This document shows, piece after piece, positions 1-10,886 of a stretch of DNA of 64,000 nt. Source of the DNA: Callorhinus ursinus (taxonomy: Eukaryota > Chordata > Mammalia > Carnivora > Otariidae); NCBI RefSeq assembly GCF_003265705.1, contig NW_020312858.1, positions 4,483,836-4,547,835 on the forward strand, read 5' to 3'. Made by a program: the position numbers and the translations under genes. The notes beneath the pieces are model-generated. The model made no database searches. It saw nothing but the letters and a program-made list of their open reading frames with translations, and had not been told where the DNA came from. How positions within the stretch are numbered: position 1 is the first letter of the stretch; each line of letters begins with the position of its first letter.

Positions 1-37
1 GTGGGACCTTTAGGCTCATAAGGGGGTGGGCCACGTG

Positions 38-352
38 ATGGTTATTTGGTGTGTCAACGTGGCTGAGCCGAGGTGCCCAGATATGAGGTGAAATATTATT
101 CTGGATAGTTTTGTGAGGGTGTTTTTGGAGAAGATTAACATTTAAGTCAATGGACTCTGAGTAAAGCAGATGGCTTCCACAGTGTTTGTGGGCCTCATCC
201 GGCCTGTCAAAGATCTGAATGGGACAAAAAACTGAGCATTCCTGAGCAAGATGGAACTCTGCCTGCAGATGACCTTCAGAATTGAACTGTGTCAGTGGCT
301 CATCCCCTGTCCTCCAGCCTGGGAGCCTTTGGTCTTGAGCTGATGCTGGCCA
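38..352 (+). mobile_element. Ancient LTR-like interspersed repeat (family not named)
   Basis: The stretch follows a common mammalian repeat consensus in order: a 'gtgtcaacgtggctgagcc' head, 'gtgcccagatat', 'gagtaaagcagatggc', 'gggcctcatccgg', 'gagcaagatggaactctgcc' and a degraded tail. I recognise the family pattern but cannot name it with confidence; its consensus has TG...CA-like ends, which suggests a solo LTR. It is heavily mutated and non-coding. Confidence 0.55.
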
Positions 353-450
353 TGTATGTTTTTGCTTTTCATTGTATATTCAGGACCTAAAACAGAAGTT
401 TGCACAGAGTGTGTGCTCAATAAATACTCCTTGGGTGAATGGGTAGATTT
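353..450 (+). mobile_element. L2 LINE 3' end
   Basis: The tail matches the L2 3' terminus: an 'aacagaagtttgcacagag' region, then 'gtgctcaataaatactcc' and 'tgggtgaatg'. Only the last ~100 bp is present, as is usual for this ancient 5'-truncated family. Confidence 0.6.
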
Positions 451-1773
451 GTGCTTTGTCTTAACAAGGGGTAATGGTGAAAGTTTTATCCAACAGTTTT
501 AGTGGTTTCAATCTTGGCTGAAGTTTACAATCATATCTTGAGAGCCCCAAAACATAAATAAATAGGTAGGTAGATACATAAATGGATAGATGGTAGAAGG
601 ATGGATGCCTGGGTCTCATTGCAGTCCAAATAAATCCGAATCTCTGGGGAAGAGTCTTCATCCGTGTGGGTTGTTTTTTTAAGTTCCTCAGGAAATTCTA
701 ATGTACATTCAGGGTTGGGGAAAAATGCTGCATAAAATGAATCCAATAAATTCACTCTGATACGTTATCCTAGCCAAATACCAGCTAAATAAACACAGTC
801 TTGACTCTGGCCTTCCCTTGTCTTCATTTGACTCTGCCAGAATCCAGCATTACCTAATGTTATAGTATAGCCAGCTCGCCCATACACAGGCAGGTGCTAA
901 GTAGTAATTATTCTAAGGCTCAAATTCGAGAAGTGCTGTGGCCTTTTTTCCTCACGGTTGCTGAATAGCTTGTGGAGTAAGTGAAGGCACACACAGCCTT
1001 ACCAGTCTGTCAGTATCCTGTTGTGTCTTATCACTGGTATCTTGCAATTCTGGTGCTGGAGCCCAACACAAACTTTACCCTATGAATATTTTCCCCTCCC
1101 CTGTATGGGAGAAATTAGTTCTGTTGTTTATTTGCGAGATTAAAAAAGACATACATACACACAAAACTCAATAAATCTGCCCAAAGGGCTTCTTCTAAAT
1201 CTTAAAAGTCAGGGCCCTGGGATGTCCGGGAGCCATTTTTCCTAACCCTCAGCCCATCCCTCAACCTCCATAGGGCATTGTTCTTCCACAGACTTGAAAA
1301 TGCAGGCGTCCCTGGGTAGATGCCCTACACAGGTCTGCTGGGCTGACAAGCAGGTTGACAGGTGTTTCAATAGAAACGGCTGTGGGTTGAAAAGAATGAT
1401 TTCTGGCACTCAGAGTCTGGAAGGAAAGGAAGTTGTGTTCTGATGTGAGTAAGTTATATTTATGTAAGTGAGACCATTAGAGCTGCCTGTCATCCACTTG
1501 TGGAATACCAGGAATGCCTGTATATGTGCCTCAGGGTGTTTCTTTTTTCTATTAGAACTTGGGTGTTTGTGGAGGAGCCAGGTAATGTGACAAGAGGGGA
1601 ATCAACGGATGTATGGCACTTGTTACGTGAAGAACAGCAAATCGTGTTCTCCCGGCAAATAGGGAGCCTTTCGCAATAAACATTAATCATCGGGTTAGCT
1701 GTAAGAAAACAGGAGAAGTTGCTGCATAGAGAATATTCCCTCAGTGTGCATGTGTGGATAAGTATATGTGTCT

Positions 1774-1776
<3 letters not shown>
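451..1776. other. Unassigned non-coding DNA
   Basis: No gene or repeat that I can name. A short degenerate GATA/GGTA-rich patch lies at about 553-612. Open frames are short and carry no recognisable domain. Confidence 0.5.

Positions 1777-1810
<34 letters not shown>
1777..1810. repeat. (GT)n microsatellite
   Basis: Seventeen uninterrupted GT units, followed by about 100 bp of degenerate GT-rich sequence to near 1910. Likely length-variable. Both strands read as open frames of Cys-Val or Thr-His here, which are artefacts. Confidence 0.95.
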
Positions 1811-1815
<5 letters not shown>

Positions 1816-2885
1816 CCTGTACGTGTGTGAGTTTATGTGGTTGCACACTGGCACGTGTACGCACATATGCACTTATGTGTTCATCTGCATGTGTGTGAGG
1901 CTGTATGTGCTCAATGGCATCCTCAGAATTGCTCTGTTTCTTTGGAGAGTTAACTGTTGGAGGCACCAGAGACACCAGGGGCTCTGTCTGTCTGCTCCCA
2001 GACTGGAGGAACTCCAGGGCACCTCCTTTCCGTGCCATAGGAATGTCAAGGGAGAAGCTCCCTGCAGTTTCCGTAGGCTCACTGCTCTTTCTCATCCCCT
2101 TCTGCCATAATTCCTCTCTTAAGGAAAATTTTGAACTAAAAAAAAATCCACAAGTTAAACTTGAATCCCTGGCATTTGCCGTTGTCCTCGGAGAGTGGAG
2201 GGAAGGAAATGACAAGGTAGTTCTTCATTTGGCACAACGCGGGCTCTCCTTCATGTTCCTTACGTGGCAGGGAAACTGTGTTTTGATACGCTGTACACCC
2301 AGAGGACTGTGTAGAGAAACAGCTGTACACACAGCCACGCAGCCAGAGATGCAACCCTCTCTTTGGCTACATGGTCCTTTCAATAAGCTGTGCCCAGAGG
2401 CGGTGTCTAAGCTGCCAAGTGCCTCTTTAAACATCATAAGCCATTCTCTTTTCATCTCCGATGTTTTACCTTGTCCTCCTGTTGGAATTCCACCCGGACT
2501 GGGCAGTGCAGCGTGGCCTTTCTGCTTTTAACTGGCTGGCTCTTCCGTTTCTGTTGTGGTCAGAGCAGCCCTGCGTTTGGGACCCAAATGCCTTCATTTT
2601 GGTTGCGTGATTGCATGATTGCAATTCTCGCCTATCATCAGGACATCGGAGGTTTCCTTCTGGAATCTCTGGAGGCTGGAATTCAAATCTGTGATTCAGA
2701 GATTATCCTTTCATTGACCTCAGGAGCTAGCCAGTGGCTCTCCTCCCCTCACTCTGAGCTAAGGTCCCCTTTTCTGTGAGTACTACTTCTTCACACTTGA
2801 TTAAAAGAAAAGTAGTTCCTTAAAACTTAACACCCAAGAGCCTTGGCCTACATCATGATGGACTCAATACATGCGTACATATATC
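1811..2885. other. Unassigned non-coding DNA
   Basis: After the GT-rich flank no repeat family or gene is recognised. Around 2605-2626 there are two close 'attgca' C/EBP-like half sites. The 208-codon plus frame at 1905-2531 has no domain that I recognise and is treated as chance. Confidence 0.45.
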
Positions 2886-2889
2886 CAGC

Positions 2890-2993
2890 AGGCACACACA
2901 CATGCATACATACATACATACAGCACACACACATGCATGCATGCAAGCACACACACATACATGCATGTAAACAAGCACACATACACACATACA
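2890..2993. repeat. Compound CA / CATA / CATG microsatellite
   Basis: Alternating blocks of (CA)n, (CATA)n and (CATG)n with several interruptions. Imperfect, so probably less mutable than a pure CA tract. Confidence 0.9.
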
Positions 2994-3199
2994 GGCTGGG
3001 TCACCTTCAGAGCCCTTCAGAATGTAGGTCATAACAATGGTTATTGCTTTCTTGGTCTTCTTTTTATTTTATGAATATTTTTAGCATGCCCATGTCATTT
3101 CAAGCCAATAATAAATTATGTGATTAGGAAATTTAAAACTGACTTTTAGTTTGCCATGGCCAAGTAATAAATTTCAGTGAGTCCCTTTCCCTACCTGGA

Positions 3200-3300
3200 C
3201 CTTGGCTTTTGTATGCAAGACCTGGGAGAATTGGACCAGATAGCTTCAGAGGATCCTTCCTGCTCTGACCTACCACTTGGGTCCCCAAAATTGAATTATT
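3200..3300 (+). mobile_element. Possible MIR-type SINE fragment
   Basis: The run 'gaattggaccagatagcttc' followed by 'ggatccttcctgctctgacc' resembles the 3' half of MIR-related elements (consensus 'attggactagatgacctc ... ggtcccttccagctctga'). Short and diverged, so tentative. Confidence 0.35.
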
Positions 3301-3364
3301 TTTACTCCTAGTTTCATGAAACACTTTCCTCACTGGTCTGTGCATGACCCTCATTTGTACTTAG

Positions 3365-3519
3365 TCTTTATTTCATTTTTGTAATAACGTTCCAGCTACC
3401 GAGGCAACCAAAATTTTGATGGTGTCTTGTATCTACTTATGAGCTACTTTCATTTCAACCTCCTGACTCCCCCTGCTATCCTGAATTCTGTATATAATTC
3501 CTTTTTATATAACTTTACT
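3365..3519 (-). mobile_element. Old L1 LINE fragment, left part of a split copy
   Basis: T-rich plus strand resembling the 3' part of an old mammalian L1 in reverse orientation. It is separated from its continuation (4252-5540) by the younger L1 at 3537-4234. Confidence 0.5.
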
Positions 3520-3536
3520 ACTTGTATGCATTTCTT
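3520..3536. repeat. Target-site duplication, left copy
   Basis: 17 bp, 'acttgtatgcatttctt', repeated exactly at 4235-4251 on the other side of the young L1. Confidence 0.95.
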
Positions 3537-4234
3537 TTTTTAACTATTATTTTTTTATTTTTTATTGTTATGTTAATCACCATACATTACATCATTAGTT
3601 TTGGATGTAGTGTTCCATGATTCATTGTTTGTGCATAACACCCAGTGCTCCATGCAGAACGTGCCCTCTTTAATACCCATCACCAGGCTAACCCATCCCC
3701 CCACCCCCCTCCCCTCTAGAACCCTCAGTTTCTTTTTCAGAGTCCATCGTCTCTCATGGTTTGTCTCCTCCTCTGATTTCCCCCCTTCATTTTAACATCT
3801 ATTGCATTATTTGTTTCAGAGGTACAGATCTGTGATTCAACAGTCTTGCACAATTCACAGCACTCGCCATAGCACATACCCTCCCCAGCGTCTATCACCC
3901 AGCCACCCCATCCCTCCCACTCCCCACCACTCCAGCACCCCTCAGTTTGTTTCCTGAGATTAAGAATTCCTCATATCAGTGAGGTCATATGATACATGTC
4001 TTTCTCTGATTGACTTATTTCACTCAGCATAACACCCTCCAGTTCCATCCACGTCGTTGCAAATGGCAAGATCTCATTCCTTTTGGTGGCTGCATAATAT
4101 TCCATTGTGTATATATACCACATCTTCTTTATCCATTCATCTGTCGATGGACATCTTGGCTCTTTCCACAGTTTGGCTATTGTGGACATTGCTGCTATAA
4201 ACATTGGGGTGCACGTACCCCTTTGGATCCCTAC
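3537..4234 (-). mobile_element. Young carnivore L1, 5'-truncated
   Basis: About 700 bp of L1 3' end in reverse orientation: poly(A) (T-run from 3537), 3' UTR with the pyrimidine-rich 'cccatccccccacccccctc' segment, then the C-terminus of ORF2. The minus-strand frame ending near 3971 encodes a stretch with 'MWYIYTMEYYAA', typical of the ORF2p C-terminus, but no reverse transcriptase or endonuclease domain remains, so it cannot move by itself. It is flanked by a perfect 17-bp duplication. The empty site reads 'ttctt/aaagg', matching the L1 endonuclease preference (TTTT/AA-like). It landed inside an older L1 of the same orientation. Confidence 0.92.
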
Positions 4235-4251
4235 ACTTGTATGCATTTCTT
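4235..4251. repeat. Target-site duplication, right copy
   Basis: Exact repeat of 3520-3536. Confidence 0.95.
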
Positions 4252-5540
4252 AAAGGCATATTATTTTGCTTTATTAGTCTCTTAACTTTAAGTGATAAGT
4301 TGTATATAATCTTTTGAAACATTTCAACTCCATATTATGTTGTTACCAGTCATCCCTATTGATGAGTGTAGCCTAGCACATTCATCCTGACTGCTGTGTA
4401 ATATTCCATTGTGTGAAGATACTACAATGCACTTATCCGTTAGTCTTTGATAGGCATTTAGGATTGCCTCCAGGATGTTGCCTTTGTCAACAGTGGTGAT
4501 GAGCATCCTTGTGCATATCTCTTATTGTATATGTGTAAGGTTTTCTCTTGAGATTATATCCAAATTAGTCTCACCAACTTATACTTATGCCAGCAAACAA
4601 TAGGCACTCCTATGATTCCAGATCCTCACCAGTATTTGGTATTGTCAGGATTATTAATTTTGGCCAGTTAAATAGGTATAAAATGGCATCTTATTGTTGT
4701 ATTGCTCTGTATTCCCTTGATTATTAAGAAGGTTGAGTATATTTTTGTATATTTGTTACTCATTTTCATTTCCTTTTCTATGGGATACCTATTCATATTT
4801 CTTGCCCATTTCTTATTGGATTACCTCTTTTATTATTGATATGTAGTAGTCCTTTATATATTTTTGATACTATTTTGTCAGTTACATATGTGACTTGCCA
4901 TTTTTTTGCTTCTTGTAAATTATCTTTTGATAACAAAAGCCCTTAATTATATAATATGGCCAATTTTATCAGTCTTGGCATATTTAGTTAGCACATTCGG
5001 TGTCCTTCAAAAGCTTTTCACAAAACCAAGGTAACAAAGATGATTCCCTATATTCCTACTAACAGGTGTATGCTGTTTCTCTCTGACTTTGAGTCTCTGA
5101 TCTATCTGCAGTTAATTTTTGTGTATGGTGTGAGATGGGGTGCAAAATTCATTTTTTTCTGTATAGATAAACACTTTTCCCAGGTCCTTTTGAAAATCAC
5201 CCCTCTTTTTCCTTGATCTACCTAGCCATATCTGACATAGGCCAGAATTCCTTAAATGCATTAATTTGTTCCTGAGCTCTCTGTTCCATGGGAGACCCAC
5301 ACACAGTCATAATTATGATAGTTCACACTTAATCTTGATCTCTGACAGAGCCCTCTCCTCCTGGTCCTTCTTCAGAAAACTCTTGGTTATTCCTGCCCCC
5401 TGTGGTAGTTTTAATCAGAATGGCTTTGAACATATAGAACATCATGGGTGGTAGTTGATATCTTTACAATATTAAATCTCTCTATATTTATTTAAGTTTT
5501 CTTTACTGTCTCCTAAGGTTTTATTATTTTACTTACAGAG
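4252..5540 (-). mobile_element. Old L1 LINE, right part (ORF2 remnant)
   Basis: Reverse-oriented old L1 (L1M or HAL1 grade). Plus-strand landmarks in order match L1 ORF2 read backwards: 'taatattccattgtgtg' (4400), 'ggtataaaatggcatc' (4675), 'tttcttgcccatttctta' (4798), 'tttttgtgtatggtgtgag' (5117) and 'tctctgttccatgg' (5278). Many stops and indels; the reading frame is dead. Confidence 0.75.
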
Positions 5541-5604
5541 AATAATGCATTTCACATAAAATCAGAACTACCAGCTTAGGTCTCAAAGACCTTGTATCTT
5601 GCAT

Positions 5605-6045
5605 TTTCTTTTTCTCTCTTGTCTCACTGACCTTCTTTTATGTCCTCCAAATGCCACATTCCCTCATACCTCAGGCTCCCTGCATATGGAGTTCTCAGCC
5701 AACAGAAAACTCTTCCACCTCCTTTCCCATGACTAACCCATTCTCATATGACAGGGATCAGTATGCATACTACTACCTCAGAAAGGTCCTTACTCACAGT
5801 CTTACTTAAGTAGGACTCTACCCATTCACTGTTGTTCTCTAGCACTTCCTGTCCTGAAAACATGTATCACAATTCATAAATACTGTGTCTTTATTTATAA
5901 AGGTGTCTTCCTATATTATAAGTGTCACGAAGGCAGGAATCACATCTGTATTACTCACTGCTTGAGAACTCAGTGCTGTATGCTGTACCTGGAAAAGAGT
6001 AGGCACTGAAAACTTTTTTTTTTTTTTTTTTTTTTTAATGAATGA
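5605..6045 (+). mobile_element. L2 LINE 3' region
   Basis: Collinear with the L2 3' end: 'ctccctgcatatggagttct', 'cacttcctgtcctg', 'agtgtcacgaaggcaggaat', 'gtaggcactgaaaac' and, after a T-run, 'aatgaatgaagg', the usual L2 terminal repeat. Confidence 0.75.
6014..6036. repeat. (T)23 homopolymer inside the L2 tail
   Basis: Twenty-three uninterrupted T between the 'gcactgaaaac' and 'aatgaatgaa' parts of the L2 terminus. Probably expansion of the short native T-run, and prone to length error. Confidence 0.9.
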
Positions 6046-6239
6046 AGGTTAGAGAGGTTCTTTTTGATGGCCAGGGTATAGTGATGGTGGTTAGGAGTAA
6101 CTCTTGATATCAGTTAACTGACAGATATAACCTGATATGACCATATAAAATCCTAAGATACTAGACTACATGAGGTTCCAGTGACCAGTAGGTTTACATT
6201 GAACACATAGAGCTCCACTTCCAATAGGTCAATTTGTGA
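6046..6239. other. Unassigned non-coding DNA
   Basis: No recognised repeat or gene. Confidence 0.4.
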
Positions 6240-6335
6240 AGGTGACGGGTCTTTTTTCCAGCTATATCTCAAGTACCTAAAACAGTACCTGGCATAAAGT
6301 TGGCACTCCATAAATATTTGTTGCATGAATAAAAC
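6240..6335 (+). mobile_element. L2 LINE 3' end
   Basis: Ends in the canonical 'acagtacctggcataaag ... ggcactccataaatatttgt tgcatgaataaa' L2 terminus. A second L2 tail only 200 bp after the previous one, so a separate insertion. Confidence 0.7.
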
Positions 6336-7635
6336 TGTACTCCAAACTTCAATCAGAGTGAAGAGAGCATATTTAAATATTGACTTCTTTATGATGGCTT
6401 GATTTTTTTTAAAAGAATTTATTCTTTCTTAATGTTAGTGACATTGTAACAATATTACATGGTGTTGGGGAGATGGAGAGAGGAAAGTAACCCCATTCCC
6501 AGGCCCTCACATGCCAACCATTTCACATGGGTTTATTTTTTTTTTCTTGTCTTTGTGCAGTTATATCTCTTGCATGATTATGACCACATTGCAAAATTTG
6601 GATTTTCGCTATGTCAAACATTTTCCAATTTCAGTGTAATCTACTTAACTACCCCATTTAATGACTTTCTGATCCCCTGAGTACAGAGGCTGTATTTTAC
6701 TTTCTAATCATTCTATTGTGGGGTATGGTGACTGATCTCCCCAGAATGTAAAACAGAATTTTGGGGATATGGTACAAATGAACGGGATCTTTTTAAACAG
6801 CTGGTTAGCAAAGTTTGAATCTCTGCTTTCCTTTTCCTTCTCGGTAGATTTGTCGGTAGCAAGCAGAGACATTCACATGCCTTCCATTGATTGTAGAAAT
6901 GTGCTCAAAATAATAGCCCTCTTCATTCAATAGGAATGGATCTGAGGGAGGAGATTAGAACAATATGCATACATCTGGATGGAAATCTATAAACCCGAAG
7001 TTAGAAGGGGTAGTTCTGTTTTTCCTTCTTGTTTTAAAATTTAAGTCTCCATTTGCTTATTTCCTAACAAATGGAGGTGAATATGGGGTATGTGTGTGTC
7101 CCCACTCCTCCCTAATACCAATCCCATGGTAGACATCAATAATCAATCAGGCCACACACTTCCCTTGGACCTTAACAAGGCCTCAGGATCCCTCCCTCAG
7201 AGCACTCTAGGTGATTGTCCTCATGTCAGCTGTGATGCTTAACTGCCCTTTTGTCCTTTCCCACCTTCTGTGTGAGCATACCATCTGCAATTCTGGAAGG
7301 CAGTTCTTTTTAATGATGGTGCTACTGCCTGGGATAAGGCACCTGTGCTGTGAGTTCCTTCCAGGGAAGATGCTGGAGGGGTGTAACTTAATACTGGAAC
7401 GACTCATCTAGAGTGTTTCCACAATTCTGACTGAAACACAGAGCCACAGGAGGATGGGAGCATGCATGGTGGTTTCAAGACTGTGTTTGGAACTTCCCTT
7501 AAGGACCCTCTATGTATAGACTGCTTTTTGCAGTCCTCACCAACACATGTATTCTGTAATTTTAGCCTTCCCTCAGCCAATTCTTTTAACAATATTACAG
7601 GAAGTTTGGGTATCAGAGAAAAAAAAATCACGTAT
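6336..7635. other. Unassigned non-coding DNA
   Basis: About 1.3 kb with no repeat family or gene that I can name. Short overlapping frames on both strands at 7207-7650 have no recognisable domain. Confidence 0.45.
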
Positions 7636-7639
7636 AATC

Positions 7640-7905
7640 TCTTCCCCTAGCACAACAGTTATTTTTCCTTGTATTTTATCTTTAAGGTGCGCACATCTTT
7701 TACCTAACTATAATTACATAAAATTTGCTATCGTAATTTTTCATTAAGCATTTTATCACAATCATGATGCTTTTATAGCATCATAAAAACAGCTTATCTT
7801 TTATAATGACTGCATAATTTCCCATTGAGTGTATATACCCTAATTTACTTATCCATTCCACTACTGTTTTTCTGTATTTCTGATAACACGGTAATGAACC
7901 TAGTG
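7640..7905 (-). mobile_element. Old L1 fragment, first part
   Basis: Plus strand carries the reverse-L1 landmarks 'gactgcataatttcccattg' (7807) and 'cttatccattccactac' (7848). It appears to continue beyond the MIR at about 8185. Confidence 0.6.
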
Positions 7906-7919
7906 TGCACATGATGGTG

Positions 7920-8115
7920 TTGTGTGATGGTGGAAAGAGCATGGCCTTTGGATTCAAATCCTGGTTTGAATATTACCTGTTAGATGGGAGACTTTTTGGG
8001 CAGATTAACTGCTCTGAAATTGAGTTATATTCTTAAACTTTTTTTTTTTTAATGCACATAGGAGAAGCAATATTCAAGCCTACAGTTCAGGACTATTGTA
8101 AGAATTAGGTGTATG
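7920..8115 (+). mobile_element. MIR SINE
   Basis: Follows the MIR core in order: 'gatggtggaaagagcatggc', 'ttggattcaaatcctggttt' (tRNA-like B-box region), 'cagattaactgctctgaaat' and 'ggactattgtaagaattagg'. A T-run interrupts it near 8040. Confidence 0.75.
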
Positions 8116-8184
8116 TCGCTACCCAGTAGTCATTCAGAGTCATGGCTGGCTTTCTTCCTCCTCTATTCCATATATTTCTGTCTT

Positions 8185-8335
8185 AGACATTCCCCCACAT
8201 GAAATTACAGGGTTGAATAGAATGAACACCTTTGTAACTCTTGATACATATTACGAGATTGTTCTCCAAGTATGTGAGATTGCACCAGTGTGAGCGTGTG
8301 TTTTGAGTCTTGTGCTTTTATGCCAGTCACTCTGT
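8185..8335 (-). mobile_element. Old L1 fragment, second part
   Basis: 'gaaattacagggttgaatag ... cttgatacatattacgag ... ttgttctccaag ... ttgcaccagtgtgag' matches the next segment of the reverse L1 that stops at 7905. The MIR between them therefore looks inserted. Confidence 0.55.
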
Positions 8336-8716
8336 CTGAGAAGCAGGCCTTTGGCAGCCCACCAGAGATTTATGTCAGCTTTCATGATCCCCTCAGAGCA
8401 GGCTGATGTGTGAAGAGCTCATCACACATGTTGGCACATCCATTTGCACTGTCCAAGGATGTGCCGGAAACACTTTCACTTCATCAACTCGTTGTTCGCT
8501 CCCTCTCCCCTTTGCCCTTAAGTAGCAAGTAAAGCGCCTGGCCTCTGACAATCTCCCAAAAGGTCCTGGGGGCCCCACAAGAACTCAGAACTGGGGGATA
8601 CAAAGCTAGGTTTTTATAGGCTCTGCCACCGACCTACTTGGGTACCCCACCAGGCACACCCTCCCGTGGCCTCAATTAGCTAACCTGGGGAAGGGCACTT
8701 GGGTGGCCTCAAAGGC
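8336..8716. other. Unassigned non-coding DNA
   Basis: No recognised gene or repeat. Confidence 0.4.
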
Positions 8717-8717
8717 T

Positions 8718-8850
8718 TAACCACTCAAAGTGTGTCCTCTGTCTCAGCATCATCTGGAAATGTGCCATCTCAGGCTCTACCCCAGATCTGAGTCAGGGTC
8801 TGCACTGTTATAAGACCCCAGGTGATTGCAATGCTCCTTAGAGATTGACA
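8718..8850 (-). mobile_element. MER5-type hAT-Charlie DNA transposon remnant
   Basis: Reverse-oriented: 'ccactcaaagtgtgtcctct', 'cagcatcatctggaaatgtg', 'ctctaccccagatctgagtc' and 'ccaggtgattgcaatgctcc' follow the MER5A consensus. These non-autonomous elements have no coding capacity. Confidence 0.75.
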
Positions 8851-9059
8851 CATAGAGCGCTGAATTCTCTTCTGGCCAAGACTTTCTATCCTGCTAGGAA
8901 CATTTGCTGGGAGCCTCAGTTTAGAACCGTGCTCTCCCTGCACCATGACCATACCCATCTAAGGATTTCCCTACCAGTGCTTGTGGGTCTGGGTCGGAAC
9001 AACCACTACCTTCTTCCCTAAGGTGACCAAGGCCATTTTGCTGAAAAACAGATCTTACT

Positions 9060-9545
9060 AGTCACTCTCTTGTTTAAAATCCAGCTGTAGATCCCAGTGG
9101 CTCTCAAGATCATTGCTGAACCCCTCTTTGCCTTGACCAGCAGGTCCCTCTAGAAATGGCAGACCCCGTGCTGGCCTCCCTGGCATCTTCTCCTGGTTTT
9201 GTATCTCCCTTCCCAAATCCCCAGGCTTTGCTTAACAGCCACACCACACTCCCCATGTTCCTATCCTCCCTCTCTAGGAGCTCCTTCCCAAGCCTCCTTT
9301 CTTGCATTTAAAGCCTGTGCATCCTTCAGAAGCACTCTGAAGGGCTTGAGATCCTTCCAGGGTCACTTTGTTCCTCTGAACCACCTGACTTAGTGGTCCC
9401 TTCTTGTTATGTTATTCTAGCACATATTGCCCTATGCTGTGATCATTTATTTCTGTATCTGTCTGCACCTAGGCTCAGAATTCTTAGACTTCCAAGAACA
9501 CGTTTTATTCCCTCTTGAGTTCCCAGAACCTGGCATATGGTAGGT
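9060..9545 (+). mobile_element. L2 LINE 3' region
   Basis: Long L2 segment: 'tcactctcttgtttaaaatc', 'ccctctttgccttgaccagc', 'cattgccctatgctgtgatc'-like region and 'cccagaacctggcatatggt'. Ends close to the L2 terminus. Confidence 0.65.
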
Positions 9546-9968
9546 CTTCCTCCTGGTCTCTCCATCCTTCTCTGCCTGCTCTCAGGAGATCGAATCTCAG
9601 ACATCAGTGAGCTGCCTTGTCTTCTTTTTGTTCAGCAGAAGAGTGCTCTGCAGCGGATAGAAGAAGAGGGAGGGAGGGGCCGTCACTGCTCCATCTCCCT
9701 AGAGGAAGGTCACCACTTCTCTCAAGGTGACCTTCCCTGTTACAGAAACTGCTCCATCCTCTACCCTTCTCTCCCATACTAAATCACCCCCTTCCACTGC
9801 ACTGTGCCCTGTTTCCTTCACCCCACCTACAGTGTACAGAATTCCTTTATCAAACTTTCCTTGAATTATCCATTTGCTTCCTGCTAGGACCCCATTGAAA
9901 CCCCTGTTATCAGTGCCACGTACCACTCAGAATGCTTGTCATCACGTAATTGACCTCAAGCCTTAAAC
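9546..9968. other. Unassigned non-coding DNA
   Basis: No clear family; weak L2-like composition between 9770 and 9900. Confidence 0.35.
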
Positions 9969-9969
9969 C

Positions 9970-10100
9970 CTCCCAAGTGAGGGTCATTATCTCCATTCAC
10001 TGCTGAGCCTTGGAGAGGGGATGTAACTTGCCTAAGGTCACACAACTAGTAAGGGAAACCTGGCTTCCTGCCAGGATGGATTTCAAAAACCATTCGCTTA
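9970..10100 (-). mobile_element. MIR SINE
   Basis: Reverse MIR: 'gtaacttgcctaaggtcaca' and 'caactagtaagg' are the complement of the diagnostic MIR central core. Confidence 0.8.
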
Positions 10101-10844
10101 ATGAGTCAGTCATGGTGCTTTCTCTTAAGGCGCTCAATAAATAATTATAGAATTGAGCCAGAGCTCCCAGTCATGATCAGTCCACCCCCCTGGGGTGGTC
10201 ATGTTCTTACAGATGGGGGTTCAAGAGGCAGCTTTGGGACAAAATGGGAGACTGAGGTCTGGAACCAGCATGGGCCTAGAAATCATCTTCAAGTCTTCAT
10301 TGTGTCTTCCCAACCAGAACCATCAAATCCTGGAGGAGTGGCACTCGGTCAGGACAAGGACCTGCCCAGGGAGGTGGGTGGGAGAAAGCAGGTGGGGCCA
10401 GATTGGGAGCAGGAGGCTTCCTGGCCCTCAGCAGAGGGGGCTTCACCAGCATGATTCTGTTGGCAGATCCCATTCAGCCTGAACATTTTTGCAGCTGAAC
10501 AGAGGTATTCAAAGCCCTGGCCCTCCCCTCTTTTGCAACTGAATGGTGTGCCGTGCCCGGATGGCTTTGGGAGGGTTCTGACATGAATTTCTGACACAAA
10601 TATGCGCTGTCTGGTATGTCAGTATCAAAGGAAAATTGCAGAAAGCAGATTGGCATAATATTTCTCAGTAGTGAAAAAAAGTTTCCCATTCCAAATCAAT
10701 TTTGGGGAAAAAAACCAACCTTTTCAAACATTTGCAGAGCAGTGTTAGAATGGGCAGGGCTCCCTATAAAGAGGGCAGTTTATGAAGTTTCACATTTTCA
10801 AATCAATTATGATCTTTAAATAACAAGGAAAGCCTGTCCCAGGC
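10101..10844. other. Unassigned non-coding DNA
   Basis: About 740 bp with no recognised repeat. Composition is balanced and the sequence is not obviously decayed transposon. Open frames on both strands (up to 117 codons) show no domain. Confidence 0.4.
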
Positions 10845-10886
10845 CACGAGATGATGCCTTCTGCTTATAGAAGGCATCATCTTGTG
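10845..10886. repeat. Near-perfect inverted repeat / hairpin
   Basis: Left arm 10845-10862 and right arm 10869-10886 are complementary over 18 bp with a single G.U position, separated by a 6-base loop 'gcttat'. A one-base bulge at 10844 allows about three more pairs. It could form a strong cruciform or RNA hairpin; no repeat family explains it to me. Confidence 0.85.

Noticed and set aside
1490..2215. 241-codon frame on the minus strand
   Set aside because: Crosses the GT microsatellite (poly Thr-His), lacks any domain and has no conserved-protein character.
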